Source of the DNA: Tethya wilhelma
Lineage: Eukaryota > Porifera > Demospongiae > Tethyida > Tethyidae
Length of the DNA: 64,000 nucleotides
Assembly (NCBI GenBank): GCA_964030475.1
Contig: CAXIPT010000014.1
Coordinates: 479,675 to 543,674 of the forward strand
Direction: 5' to 3'
This document shows positions 24,029 to 37,858 of this stretch, one piece after another; the stretch's first letter is position 1, and every line of letters begins with the position of its first letter. The notes beneath the pieces are model-generated. The model ran no database searches and was not told the DNA's origin. It saw only the letters and a list, made by a program, of their open reading frames with translations. The position numbers and the translations under genes are program-made.

Positions 24029-25240
24029 ATGGACAGTGGAGAAGCAGCTAGTTCCAGTAGCGCTATAACTATTTCACAGCAGAGTCCTTGTCGTTACGGT
24101 CATCCATTTTGTTTAGGAATGTGCGACTGGACTAACTGTCGACCTTTACCTGATGTTACTAACTTTCAACCCCACCCGTACTCTGCTTCAGTGCTAGTGG
24201 AAGAAAGCGCATGCTCGAACAAGCAGCTCATCCTTCCCGAGCGTTTCAAGTTTTCCAGTGAAGAAAACTTATCAGAATTGGCAAAAGGCTATACCCCAGC
24301 AAATACTTCCAATGCAACAAAATGGGCTTTTAACATGTTCAAACTTTGGAAGCAAGAAAGAAACAGATGATATCCTGACAACCCAGTTCCTGAGGATTTA
24401 TTGACAAGCTGCAATCTACTTCATCTCAACACTCACCTATCGCAGTTTGCTGTGGAAGCCAGAAAGGTTAGCGGAGAAATTTATCCACCATCTTCTATTC
24501 ACCAACTACTCTGTGGGTTACTACGGTACATGAGAAACTTAACTCCTGGATCCCCCAACTTTATGAATAAACACGACCCCCGATTTTGTCAGCTTCACAA
24601 AACACTTGATGCATTGTTTCACAAACTTCATTCTGATGGAGTCGGTGTTCAAGTAAAACACACTGAAATTATCACAAAAAATGACGAAAAATTATGGAGC
24701 TCTGGTGTTTTAGCCCTAACAAATCCTCGGTCACTACAAAATGTTGCCTTCTATGTTGTGGGGAAAATGTTCAGTTTGAGGGGAGGAGTTGAACACAGAC
24801 GACTAAAACTGAGTCAGTTAGTGAGACATCATGACCCTGATCGCTATGTTTATCATGAGAATACATCAAAGACAAACAATGGATCCTTCAAGAAACTTCG
24901 CGTAAAGGGTAAAGTTGTCCCCATAATTATACTCTTGCCCTGAAGTTGGTGAAAGATGCCCAGTCCATGTACTTGATACTTACCTCAGCAAGCTTCCCCC
25001 AAAGGCCATTGAATGTAACTTGTTTTATTTACGTCCTTTATCTCTAGTTCCTGTGGATCCATCTAAACCCTGGTATGCATCTATACCTGTTGGAAGAGAT
25101 ACTCTTCAGAATAAACTGAAAACAATATGTGAAGAAGCCGGCATTAAAGCAAACATCACAAACCACAGTGTGAGGGCGTCAAGTGCAACTCAACTATACG
25201 AAAACGGAGTTCCTGAGAAGCTGCTCAGTACTGTCATCAC
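24029..25240 (+). pseudogene. Crypton-like tyrosine recombinase (DUF3504 type), broken
   Basis: The N-terminal part (MDSGEAASSS...CRYGHPFCLGMCDW) is followed by a core DNA-binding-like region (KWAFNMFKLWKQERN) and a catalytic domain with FSLRGGVEHRRLKL (first catalytic Arg, near 24775) and NHSVRASSATQLYENGVPEK (His-x-x-Arg box, 25160-25220). This pattern is that of Crypton and Crypton-derived DUF3504 recombinases, which cut and join DNA through a Tyr nucleophile. Defects are a TGA at 24368-24370 (possibly CGA to TGA CpG decay), a frameshift near 24920-24930, and loss of the C-terminal segment with the expected catalytic Tyr: homology ends after EKLL and is replaced by unrelated AT-rich sequence. 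Cryptons usually lack terminal inverted repeats, so exact limits are unknown. Confidence 0.8.
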
Positions 25241-26059
25241 TATTACGTTATTATTAAAGTTATATCTAACCTCCCAGCTATAGTACACATTATCAGCACA
25301 CATAATTATTATTTTTTTTCCCCCCTATAATAATTCTGCACAATGTATGGTGCATGGATATACGAGTAGCATAAATAATGTTGCTAATGTGGCTGCATAC
25401 CCAAGAAGAAAAAAAAATTAAAATGAGTACGACTACAACATAGAAATATTAAGGTTATAATTATATAATTGTAATGACTATAATTAGGGCGAGCATGAGC
25501 GAGCCTCATTGTAGTCGTGTAAACGAGTGTTTTGTCCTTATATATATATATATATATATATATATCTATATATAGTGGAGCAACGTCCGACCGACCACTT
25601 TCCGTATATATTCTAATTCTTCCAAATTAACCGCATGCCATGCCACGTGTCTATGAAACTTAATTGCAAAACCCTGAAAATTGTCAACATTGGCCGCTCG
25701 TGCGCGCGCACACCGAACAGAAAGCCACTGAAGGACTGAGAAGTGGCTATGTAAGATAGGCACGGCGAAAAGCTAAAGCACATTTTACTACCGGTGGCAA
25801 CAACCTACATGAAGGTAAGCTCATTATATCACTATGTTAATTTGTCAGCTAAAATCATAGGACACATAATTTATACTCAGTGGCCATGTATAAAACCAGC
25901 AGGCAAACTGAATAGTTTCACAGCTGAATAAACTACTGCAGTATTGTTGGGTGTATGGGTGGATGTCAATGCTACTGGATAACAAGAGCAGAACCTAGAG
26001 CAGCCATGCACCAGTGAGAGGCTCTAAACTACAACCTAAGTTAACATGCATGGCTCTAC
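25241..26059. repeat. AT-rich tract with GAGCGAGC repeat and TA microsatellite
   Basis: GGGCGAGCATGAGCGAGCCT at 25487-25506 is a member of a word family also seen at 31155 and 53960. A (TA)n tract spans about 25539-25574, followed by GTCCGACCGACCA. No gene seen. Confidence 0.5.
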
Positions 26060-27062
26060 CATATCCATCCTGATTTCTTATGACAGTGTTGCTGAGTGTA
26101 CAGCTCCACTATATGTCTGGTCAATCTGTTTTTGTTGAAAGTGACATTAACTATAATGATGTTAGGACTTGAATTTGCAAACATTGCCCCACCAGCTCCA
26201 ATCTGATCTTTAGTCACATTGAGTTTACTACGTTAATAAGCCCCCACTAGTACTGCTCTACCAAATCCGTAAATTTCTGTCAAGCTGTTGCTGTTGAATA
26301 TACTGTTGACAATAGTGACATTAAGAAGTTTTCCCTCAAAACACTCATGTCTACATAGAATTGTAAATGAGTATAGCCTTTGATCCAGCAGGTGCCAATT
26401 AGTGAGAACTGAGGACCAAGGTGTGATTATCACTGCTCAATGTACTTGGGTAATGGAGCTAAGAACCTTGGTTCTTCAAACTGAAACGGCAGAAAGCAGC
26501 TAACTTTCTACAAACACTGGAGCTGATTTTTTGATACCTAATAGATTCTAGTTCACCGTGGCAGGGTATATGTATCAATTTCCCTTAATCTCACATAAAA
26601 TTAATAGAGTAACTTTCAGTGGGTGTGGCTTTGCTCCATATACAGACGTATGCTGACCCTTACCAGACTTTGCTTGCAAACGGCAGAGAGACTGAAGCTC
26701 CAAAGGTAATAATTTTGGTATCAAAAGGCTATAGATTATGACCTCAGGGTATCATTTATGATTACTACCTTGAACTAGCATACTTTCTGCATTGCTTTTG
26801 TATAGTAATGTTGTAGGCTAGAGGTGTGATACACTGTAAAATGTCGTATGTTAGGACTCAATTAAACATACATACACCAGGTGGAGCCATGTATGCTGAG
26901 TGTGCTATTAGCAATGGTGATGTTAGGACTTGAATAAGCAAACACTGCTCCATCAGCTCAAACTAGATCTCCAGTAACAGTATTGCTGTCAAGAATACTA
27001 TTGATAATGGCAATACTAGGGCATGACTCAGCTCCACTTTGTCCATAGTCTCCTATCACAGT
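26060..27062 (-). pseudogene. Decayed beta-helix (PMP-repeat-like) extracellular protein
   Basis: On the minus strand three separate stretches repeat one pattern: SPNITIANSTL, SPNIIIVNVTFNKN, LLNVTIVNSIFNSNSLT and IAIINSILDSNTVTG, with GAGGAMFA and ADGAVFA in front. The alternation of GGA..F and S..I.I.N.TF..N matches polymorphic membrane protein / right-handed beta-helix repeats found in large secreted animal proteins. Stops and frame changes separate the units, and the locus ends abruptly at the repeat element starting 27063. No signal peptide or membrane segment was found. Confidence 0.55.
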
Positions 27063-27763
27063 ATCATACGTACGGTAGTACGTATAGTAGGAATGGGCCG
27101 ACTGTCCAATTGACACAATACAAAATGTTCATGCTTATAAAAACTTTCAGGGAAACAAGGCTAAGCCTTCAAATGCATTTTATAGCCTCTCCCAGACAGT
27201 TTACTTACTATATTAACCAAGAAAACTTGCAGAAAGTTTCTGGAGTACTCTGGAGAAAGCGCTAGCGAGAAGCCACAAGAGTGCAATTTTGTTTTCTCCT
27301 TCCTTCCTTCCTTCCTAACTGACTTACTTGAATGCGATTTCCAGACAAACAAAAGGCATTGAGCCAACTTTAACTATATAGTGAGACTTCATTTCATCTG
27401 TAGTACGTCCTTTTTGACTTGTTTGCTGNCTGTCAAAGTTGGCTCAACACATTCTGGTTCTCTGGAAATGCTTTTCAAGTAAGTCAGTTAGGAAGTACGT
27501 ACGTACGTACGTTTAAGTAAGTAAGTTAGAAGAACAAAAATGGCACTATGGTGGCTTCCCACTAGCGCTCTCTACGAGTGCTGAGGAAACTTTTTGCGAG
27601 TTTCAAGCCTTGCAAGCAGTTGGTAATCTGTTAGTGAGAGCCTCTGAGCAACTTTGAAAGTTTGATTTTGTTTGACTAGATTTTTATGGTGACCAACATT
27701 TTGTATTGTGTCTATGGGACATTCGGCCCATTCCTACTATACGTACTACCGTACGTATGATAA
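27063..27763. repeat. Inverted pair of dispersed-repeat halves
   Basis: 27063-27428 begins TATCATACGTACGGTAGTAC and 27430-27763 ends with its complement. A single N at 27429 lies at the centre. The arms are diverged (for example CCTT repeats at 27298-27317 in one arm only), so this is not one read duplicated, but the junction may be a contig join. It interrupts or borders the beta-helix pseudogene. Confidence 0.8.
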
Positions 27764-28798
27764 TTATATTTTTTTAATTTATACTTAGACTGGCTTTCAT
27801 ACACTAAAATTAATGTAAACTGCATCACATGTCATTGACCTCTAAGACTCTATAATTTATGCATCATCAGTAAAGTATTATAATCGACAGGCAAGTTCCA
27901 AAAAAAAAATAAAAATCCTGCATAATGTTTTATGAACTTTCATTTAATGAGCACATTTGTACACTTGCTTTAATTGTGTACTGCACAATTGTTACTATTA
28001 TACTCTACCCAGTGGTCCAACCACTTGACTCTTCAATTTGCGATAATGAAGGCTAAGACATCAGCTATCGTATTAAAGTGGAAGTTGTGTGGTTTGATAT
28101 ATAATTGTGGCTTAAATTATGCAATAATATGCCCTTATACTATAGTATCTGGTGTGATAATCCCAAGATCAATTTGTGGTTTATATGGAATTTTTTTATA
28201 CAAGAGACATACATGTAATTGTTGAGTGGTGATCGTGTAGAACTTAGTCATTATCTATAATGAATCTCAGAAATTTTAATGTTTTAAACTTTAATATTGT
28301 TAAGTCATGTTATACATGTATAATATAGAACTTCATTATGGATACTACTATACTAGAACAAACTTTTGTCTCAAAAGTCTATGGAGTTAACTACTTTACA
28401 TTATACTTTCATGATGTTATTACACGTGTTGCAAAACTCTTTTTCTCGATTTGTGTTTTGTGGTTCCCCTCCCCATTTTGTGCCTATTATTGGAACTGAA
28501 TGCAAAATTAATAGGCTTCGCTCACATAATCAGCTATTTTAATGTTTGTATGTAAAGTTTTTGATCATGATTGATATTAATTCTTTAATAACAAGACAGC
28601 AGTTATTATACTGATACAGTTCCTTCAATTAATTGAGTTGCTACTCTTGATTCTTAACAAGAAAGCTCACATACTTGCATGATTCTTAACACAGACAGAG
28701 TTAAGCAAGCTAGGATTCATGACTATCTACACAACAGAGTTAGCAAACTAGCATTCTGTTTTTAATAATAACATTATTACCATTTTTCTCTGACTAAC
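27764..28798. other. No gene supported; probable 3' end of the kinase gene
   Basis: AT-rich DNA. If the last coiled-coil exon is read through its donor, a stop comes within about 20 codons, so the kinase gene may end near 28740, or continue in exons I could not identify. Confidence 0.3.
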
Positions 28799-31700
28799 CT
28801 GTAAGTCTTCCACATCCAATTTTCCATCCTTTCCAATTTTTTTCCTGAGTGCTTGAATTATCTTTGACTGTTCTGCTTTTTTCTCTTCTAATTGCATGTC
28901 TTTGGCACGACCAAGCTTTACGAGACCGTCAATTTCAATCTATATAGATAACAATAAACTACGATTACACATAATTACATGCGTATGTATGAGCAAAAAG
29001 CACTTGGGCTATAGCTTTGCATTGGGAAATTATAATTTATAACAGTACTTACAAATGATGATGAGCACTATATAGATAGTGTTATGCATTCTATTCAATA
29101 GCAATGACTGAGAATGATTTATATATAGATATTAATTACTGCAAGCCATCTAAACTCCTAAAAAGAAAAAATATATATATAAGATGTATATGGTGAGCAT
29201 GCACTTGGTATAAAGTACTGTTCGAACTAATGGTGCAAGAGTTCAAGTCAAGATGAGTGCTGCTGATTATATATAAACCACCCACTCGTTACTTTAGCTG
29301 TTAATCCTGCACAAAAACAAAGTCAAGTCTAGCAAAGCCCAAACCTCCAACTATACCGCTTGAGCTTGATCTAGGTTTTCCTCTGTTCATTTTTCAAACA
29401 AATTCACGTATATGGTATAAAGTACACACACAAGATCAACATAAAATCTAGCAAACAATTATAGTCTTCAAAGTTGCTTAGAGGCTCTCTCTGACAGACT
29501 TGTAACTGCATGCAAGGCATTAAACTTAGAAACTTCTTGAGCACTCATAGATGTGATTAGAAAACAAAATTTTTGGGTAACAGAAACTAACAATAATTTG
29601 CAACCTCAAAAACTAGCATACACAAATCCATAGCAGTGAACATATATAGCAAAGATGGGTGGTCAACAATAAATTGATTGCTCAATCTCTATAATAATAT
29701 TTATGATGGCTTCAGTGCTACATGCAACTAGCCCCTCTTTGTCACTAGTAGGAAGATTGAACTTTGATTTAGTACAACATTGGATTGCCTCAACCATCTC
29801 ACTTATGACATCAGCAAGCCATACTGGTACACGATAAGTAAATGGGGCTTGAAATTAGCACAAACCAATTATAATAAGGCATTTTTACAGGCTACTGTGT
29901 GGTACCAAACTCAAAGCAGTTGTACCCACAAGGCAAGACTGACAGAAAATCACGGCTAACTTGTGGTGGAAGATAATTGGTGGTTTATGTATAATCGGTA
30001 CTCATTTTCATCCAAAACAAAAGCTAGAAAGCTGTTGAACTTAGTACATGTATATTTAGCATAATTATGAACCATGCATTATCATAATAATATTATTGTA
30101 TGTGCACTGCCTAATTATTTACTACCTGTAGCATCAGTGCAGATATCGTTATAAAAAATAAAGACTAGTCTAATGTATGGTAAAATCGAGGCCTGCCTTA
30201 CTTTATATTCAAAGGAAATCAATTAGTTCGATACATATACAAGCCATACATTCACACAATTTTTTTAATTAAATACTAGTTACAGAGTTACTAGCTATAA
30301 TAAGCTTGCTAGCCCCAATGTGTACCTGGATTGTAAATTAATTAAGTATACAAAGAGTGGTGCTCAAACACTTCAAAATTACCACTCTAGTACTGGTACT
30401 ATCTGTATGTGTGGTGAGCAAAGTGAGCCATACTCCATATTATAATATTATTGAACTTATATTACCTCACGGACTTGAAGTTTTTTCTTTAAATTTTCAA
30501 TTTCATCATTACATTTTCTTAGGAGTAGTTCTTGATTTATTGTTGTTGAAGACATTTTCTACATTTAGTGGGTAAAATAATGCAAAAGTTAAATACATTA
30601 ATTTTATCTACAAACCTTAATGTCACAAATATTTTCATTACTAACATTGCAATTTTTGCAGACATCATTAAGTTTTTAGTGGCCACCATTCAAGCCACTT
30701 TACCATTCTACATGCAGTAATATAAACCAGTTCACTATGTGTACCATAATTAAACCACTTAATGCTAGTCCTGGCTCCTCCTCTACCACTATGTTAACAT
30801 CAATAGCACTTTTAAAATTACTAAAGTCTATCTGGTTTGAGAATGCCAGTAGAAAAAATTGAATAATTTTCTAAATATATATCCAACCAATTTCAAAATT
30901 TCTATTTTGTTTCATAAGAAAGTATTGCATAATTCTCATTATTTCACTTCCGGTGGCATTCTCAAACTATAGATAGACTTTAGTGCACTTCACAGGGCAA
31001 AAACGTAAAAAAAAATATAGTATTATGCCAGGAATGTTCTGTCAGACTGATTAGACAGTGACTAATGCATTGTGCTGACTGTTCATTTTCAACCAAAATT
31101 AATAGAAAATTTTAATATCAGCAAAAAGCATAGAATATAAATTTGCAAATAATAATTTTGGGATGAGCCTGAGCAAACCCCAGTGAAACATTGAAATATT
31201 GAGGAAGCATAATGGACACACACACGACATTGACCAAACCCAAAATAACTAGAATACTTAAAGCGCATGAAACTTAAAAAAAAAACCTGGAGTCAAACTT
31301 ATGGTACTTTTATTTACAATCATTACCTAGTAAGAACGTACATAAAGAACACAAACACAAAAAGGTCTCAGTTTCAGTTGCTCTCTTTATATCAGTCTAA
31401 TAGCAGTGGTATTGATAGTCAGCTCAGCCTAGCTAGCTGCTATAGTTTCTTCCCTTGTTTCTAAATAAAATTAAGTGACTATCTATAGGCAGCACACAAC
31501 CATGGATAAAATTAATTGGTGACAGCGTCATACTGAGTGTGTACAATTTCGATTTGTCTATATCCAACCTTTAACTAGCACATGCTAATCATGAGAAATT
31601 ATTAGAACTTGCCCCACGATGTTTCCATCTAACTAGCTGTAACCTTAATAATTATAATTATTATATTATGCATCTTTGCTAGCTATGTTATGACTAGTAC

Positions 31701-34700
31701 AGCTAGCCACAGAAAAAAATGAGCTAAAAGCAGGTACCATTGACGAGTTTGATTCCTGTCTGTCTACAACAATGGGCAGTGATTTTTTTACCGGATATAG
31801 CATGAGTGGGGTACTGCTGTGTGTTTTGTAGCTGGATTGCTCGTACTGATGGGTTTCTCTGTGTCAATGGACAAACTTGACTAGCAGAGCTTTTACCTTT
31901 CCAAGCATTCGCAAAAAAATTGGCAGTGTTTTCCATGCAGCCTTCTTCTAGCAATTAGCCCATTCTTGAAAAAATGTCATGGCCAATTGTATGGTTCAGT
32001 ATTCTGGCCATTAAATTAAAATAAAAAACATAATGATATATCATTGTACCTCATGTTCAAAACGCAAGCTTTGTGCCTCCCGTTGCTTTTGCTTGAGCAG
32101 GTCAGCCTGTTGGAGAGCTTCAGTTTCTCTCTCTTCTAAAGCTGCACTTTTAAGTTGGCACACGGTTTCCACTTCTGCCAGTTTTCTCTACACATTGTAT
32201 GTAGATGGACAAAAGACTGAATTTAGAGGGGAACACACAAATTTAAAGTCTTGCATAGTAATTTTGTCATCAAATAACGTACAGATATTGTATATGCAAG
32301 ACTTAATAGTAAAGGTTAATTTAACATAAATTAAACTCTTTATCAGCATGTTTCATTACTTTTTGTGTCAAAACCATGTAGGTATTATATGGAGACTATG
32401 AGAGAATGGTTATAGCATCTATACAAAAATCTTAGAATTCTTACACAGGAAGCAGATCGTAGTGTCTATGATAATTAATGCACTGACAGGTGTGTGAGAC
32501 AGATGAGCTTATCATGAACAATCTGCCAAAAGTTTATTCCTGTGCCACTATTTTGTGCTACATGGTGGATACTAATATACAAGTAGTAACAAAATTTAAT
32601 GGGCAGTGCATAATTTCTGGCTAGCACATAAACATAGCATTCTTCAGTAAGATATAGTCAACTACAATAATTTTACTGATATAGTTCCTTTAATTACACT
32701 AATAGGCTTACCTTCACAACTTTTAATTCTAAATTTTTTAGTTCGAGCTCCTTCTTTTTTGCATTTATCAAATCTTCCTTTATGTCATTCTAATCTTGAG
32801 CTGTTTTAAGGAGGGACTGCTGCTGCCTGGTCTCTTGTTCTTTGGAATGAAGAAGTATCATCTTTTGTTCACATAGTTCTTCAAGCTGTTTGATTTGTTC
32901 CTACAACAATGAAAAAAATATATTATTCATTATTAATTTTTAACTAGTATGTGTAGTTTCTCAAAGCATTTTAACTAGTTTTATGTTATAACAAAGCACA
33001 GCTAAGATTTCTTGGGATAGTTCACACAAATAGCTTTCTTAAAATGAACAACTGAAACGTTAGAGCTGCTCATCCTTGTCTTCTGGCAGTTATTAGAGAC
33101 ACTAGCACATTGCTAGACAATATAGTAGATATGCATGTTTAAACAAAGTCTGGAGAAAGAAGGTAACTTTTTGCTGCTATATAGTTTGCCAGACAGAGAT
33201 TCCTATTTTACGAGCAAAAAAGGCCAATAAATTTACTATAGCAAATAATCTTCAGAATAACCTTGGTTATCCTGGCGTAGCTTATCTAAAACAAGAGGTG
33301 GCAACTACCAGTAGCATAGTACTCATTTGCAATCACCTGTGACCGCGGTCGAGATATAAACCCTTGAAAATTTCCATATTACCGTTGACCGTTGCCAAAG
33401 TAAATTTGATCTTGACCATTGACTCCACAGTGAAATTTTGTGCTTGACTAATCTCTATGACATCATCGATGATAACCTGTACTGACTTTGAAATTTCATT
33501 TTGACCAATCCCTTGCCAAGAACTCAAAAATCAAAAATGACTTGGAAGGTTGAATTTTGATTAATTAGTACAGACTCTGTCTTCTATTGAGCAGCATGTT
33601 ACAATGCTGAAAGATTGTATTTTTCTTTGTTTGATTCTAAATCACTCAATGTTTGCTAATTATGTCATGCATGCTAAATAGTAAGAAAAACGATGGTGGC
33701 TACTGCTAGTGTCACAAGAACAAGTAAAATTATTATTATTTAGTTTTCAATTATATCCGGATATTATTCACTTTAGTAGTGGCATGTAGACTTCTGGTAC
33801 AAAAGTGTCTAGAAAACTGACGTTCTATACTGTTACAGTAGTGTATGTAGTGTTTTCTAGAATACCGAGTTTAATTTTCTAGCTTTTAGCAGGGGCATGT
33901 AGCTGAAAGTTTGCCAGTACGAGTCCTGACAAGCAAAATTAAAAATGATGAGAAGCCGGCTTAAAGAAACTACGCTATTTACAAAGACTTGTAATCAGTA
34001 AGTTGATGGGTTTTGTTGTAAACAAATACAAATCTGTTCTCTTTTGGCAGGCTGAAAAGGAAAGCCATGTATGTATCCCATGGACGCCCTTCTAGATGCA
34101 CTAAACAAAACAAATTAATGAAACTTCAATGACAATAATTATTATATTTTATTTGCATGGCATGCTTGCAATAATTATATACAATAATCAAGGTTGTACC
34201 TGAACCGAGTAGCTTGGCTTTTGTTCAGACTGTTCCCGTTCTTTCAATTCTTCAATAGTTTGGAGCAAATCTAATTTAGTCATTTCAGAATAGGGATCAG
34301 GATTTTGCAATATTAGCTGCTTTAGCATATCTCTAAGCTTGTTAGCTGAGGGGCGTTTTTCAGGATCATTCTGCAAACACATGACGACAAGCTTACTTAT
34401 GGCCGATGCATTGTGAAAAGGGAGAGAAGAAATTTTGTCAATGTACTTTTGTCTTCTTTGAACTTCGGTTTGTGGCTTTAACTCTTTTGTTTCCGGATCC
34501 AATAATGTTGGAGCTGTGAGTTTTGGGAATTCCTCACTAAACGTGAAAAGGGAGAGATGACCAAAGGCAAAAACATCAATAGATGCATTGTACTCTGGAT
34601 GATCATTGAGAGCCTCTGGAGGAAGATAGACAGAAGTACCTGGAGCTTTCGTGAGGCTCATTGAAGAAGCCTTCTCAGGGCTAATTATGCGAGAATTGCC

Positions 34701-36925
34701 AAAGTCAGCAATTTTCGCTACCATTGCCGAGTTCAGCAAAACATTTCTAGCAGTTAGGTCACGATGAATTACAGGGGGATTTCGAGAATGTAAGTAGGAC
34801 ATTCCTTGTGCAACATCTTTTAAGATTGACAACTTTAAGGGAGGAGAAATAGCGACGGTAGAACTTTCAAGGAGGCTGTCAAGATTTGAGGGAAGGAATT
34901 CCATAAGTAACATAGGCAATTTAGAGTCCGGCACTAACACTACACCTAAAAACTGAACAACATTAGGATGACGGAGACTGTACATCAGCTTTACTTCTCC
35001 AGCAAATTTCTTACCAATGATATCATTATTATTGGATTCATCTTCCAATAAAGCAGTGTGAATTTTTTTCCCAGCACATTTTACACCATTAATGTACAAC
35101 AATTCAACAGTTCCATATGATCCAGTACCCAAAATAGGGTTATTGCTAGATCGTTCAATGGTAGTGCTATCTAAAGTATAATCTTTCAGGCTTGACTCTG
35201 TTTGTGCAAATGTATGTTAAAAATGTATTGATCTATTATAAGTACATAGTAAGCCAAAAACACTACTAAATGAATTGTATTCAACAGTGAAAGTACTTTA
35301 TAGTCATTAATGTGCATGTATAGTCATACTGGTTATGCAGTATAATGGTATATCATAGAGAATTAATCACTTGTGTGATACTACACTTGTCCCCTCTTTG
35401 CAATCCTTGTAGCACCTACCATTCTATCCTAGGATGGACAACAGTGCAGCCAAGGAGCGTGCCAAGCTAAGCGAGCTACACTCTTTGTAATAATAATAAT
35501 TATACTTATGCTTTTGCCTGCATATACATTAATTTGCTGATTTGTTTATAACTGCAATTAATAATAAAGATTAATAATAAAAAAGCCAGAGGAGATATAT
35601 TTGTGGTCTATAAATATTGGAATTTTAGAGACACACGGCACAGCTATATATCCTCATGTGTTGCACAATCTTCAATGATGTAAGACTGCTAAAAATCCAT
35701 CATGTGGTAGCTCTAAATACTAAACTGAGTTACAGGAATGTGTACGTGAGTTACCAGACTCTCCTTTTGGCTGGGCACAAGATAAACTAAAGTTACAAAA
35801 ATAGACTAGGAAAATATTTGAACATTCTGCACAACCATTATCTTTGAGGCCACGGTTTCATTATTCGCCCCCCCTTGCCGAAGTCTTGCCCCACTGAAAT
35901 TTTCATGTAAACTAGTTTTGTTTTTGTTTTTTTTAATTTCCATTTATAATATGGCAACACATACAAGCAGGAAATTAACAGCCTATGATGTACATATGTA
36001 TTTTACATACTAAACAGTTATTCTTCTACCCATTGTGTTTCACATGTTCAACATGTCTTCAAAATAAAACTATTGCTAGGTCACTTATATAAGTGTTGTG
36101 TCAGCACCAGACTTGAAAGCCTCAAAAAGGGCCTAATAATGCAAGAGAAGTGATCTCAGGTGGTCTTAATTTGAAAAATTTACTGGGGGGGGACATGCAC
36201 CCAGACCCCCTAGATGGCATGGTGTCCAATGCTCTTTTGCCCCCACCCCTAAAGTTGATACAAGTATTATTTTGCCTCCCCTTCGGAATTTTTATAAATG
36301 GCTAGTAAACAAATGAGTTGTACTCAAGCCATAAGGCTGTTAGTTTGCATAGGATGAAAATAAAGGCACAGTTGCATGCATGGGAATTCGAATGAGCTTC
36401 GAGGCCACACCTGCTAATCACGTCCATTTTTTACTGTGTGTTATTCAAAATCAGCTAAAAGATAAACATTTTCACTTGGTAGAAGGTACTAAGGGGCAGC
36501 TAACTTATTTTGTAGGTAAATTTAGTGAGCAATATACATTAATCATACTTTTTTTGGCATATTATAATAAGCAGGTTTTTAATGAATCTAAGGCATGACA
36601 GAGCTGATCTGACAGACTCAATTTTGTTAATAGTCACTGCCGGAAATATGTCATGTGAACTTGCTAACTTAATAGTGCAGTGCTGGTACTCTGACTATAT
36701 TTTTGCCGTTAGCGTATAGATAATCAGATCATTGTTAGGGACCAAATATTTTCTATGTAGCCCCAGGTAATGTATTGTATATATTACTAGGTAGTATTGC
36801 TTGGGTGCATAAGGTTAAGCACTTTGGTGCTTTTTCATTTGCAGCAGCATACTGACATAATTTCTATGCTCACACAATGTGCAGGGACTAAGAATATTCT
36901 GAATTTACAGCAAATATANNNNNNN

Positions 36926-36961
<36 letters not shown>

Positions 36962-37826
36962 ATGCACCCAGACCCCCTAGATGGCATGGTGTCCAATGTT
37001 CTTTTGCCCCTCCCCCCTAAAGTTGATACAAGTATTATTTTGCCTCCCCTTCAGAATTTTTCTAAATGCCGGCTAGTAAACAAATGAGTTGTACTCAAGC
37101 CATAAGGCTGTTAGTTTGCATAGGATGAAAATATTTCATTAAAGGCACAGTTGCATGCATGGGAATTCGAATGAGCTTCGAGGCCACACCTGCTAATCAC
37201 GTCCATTTTTTACTGTGTGTTATTCAAAATCAGCTAAAAGATAAACATTTTCACTTGGTAGAAGATACTGAGGGGCAGCTAACTTATTTAGTAGGTAAAT
37301 TTAGTGAGCAATATACATTAATCATACTTTTTTGGCATATTATAATAAGCAGGTTTTTAATGAATCTAAGGCATGACAGAGCTGATCTGACAGACTCAAT
37401 TTTGTTAATAGTCACTGCCGGAAATATGTCATGTGAACTTGCTAACTTAATAGTGCAGTGCTGGTACTCTGACTATATTTTTGCCGTTAGCGTATAGATA
37501 ATCAGATCATTGTTAGGGACCAAATATTTTCTATGTAGCCCCAGGTAATGTATTGTATATATTACTAGGTAGTATTGCTTGGGTGCATAAGGTTAAGCAC
37601 CTTGGTGCTTTTTCATTTGCAGCAGCATACTGACATAATTTCTATGCTCACACACTGTGCAGGGACTAAGAATATTCTGAATTTACAGCAAATATAAATT
37701 ATACTTGTACAGAGTACCTACACTATACTAACTAGTTGGCAAGTTACTAGGTAAATAGATGCCGAAAGTCTCAGTATGGAGCTGCTGTTAGAGTGCACAC
37801 ACACACACACACACGCACACACACAC

Positions 37827-37858
<32 letters not shown>

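Noticed and set aside
33333..33527. 64-codon minus-strand frame in a kinase intron
   Set aside because: Lies in the intron between the kinase and first coiled-coil exons; the exons join in phase without it.
36797..37087. Gly-rich reading frame
   Set aside because: Produced by the G34 tract and N run at a contig join.
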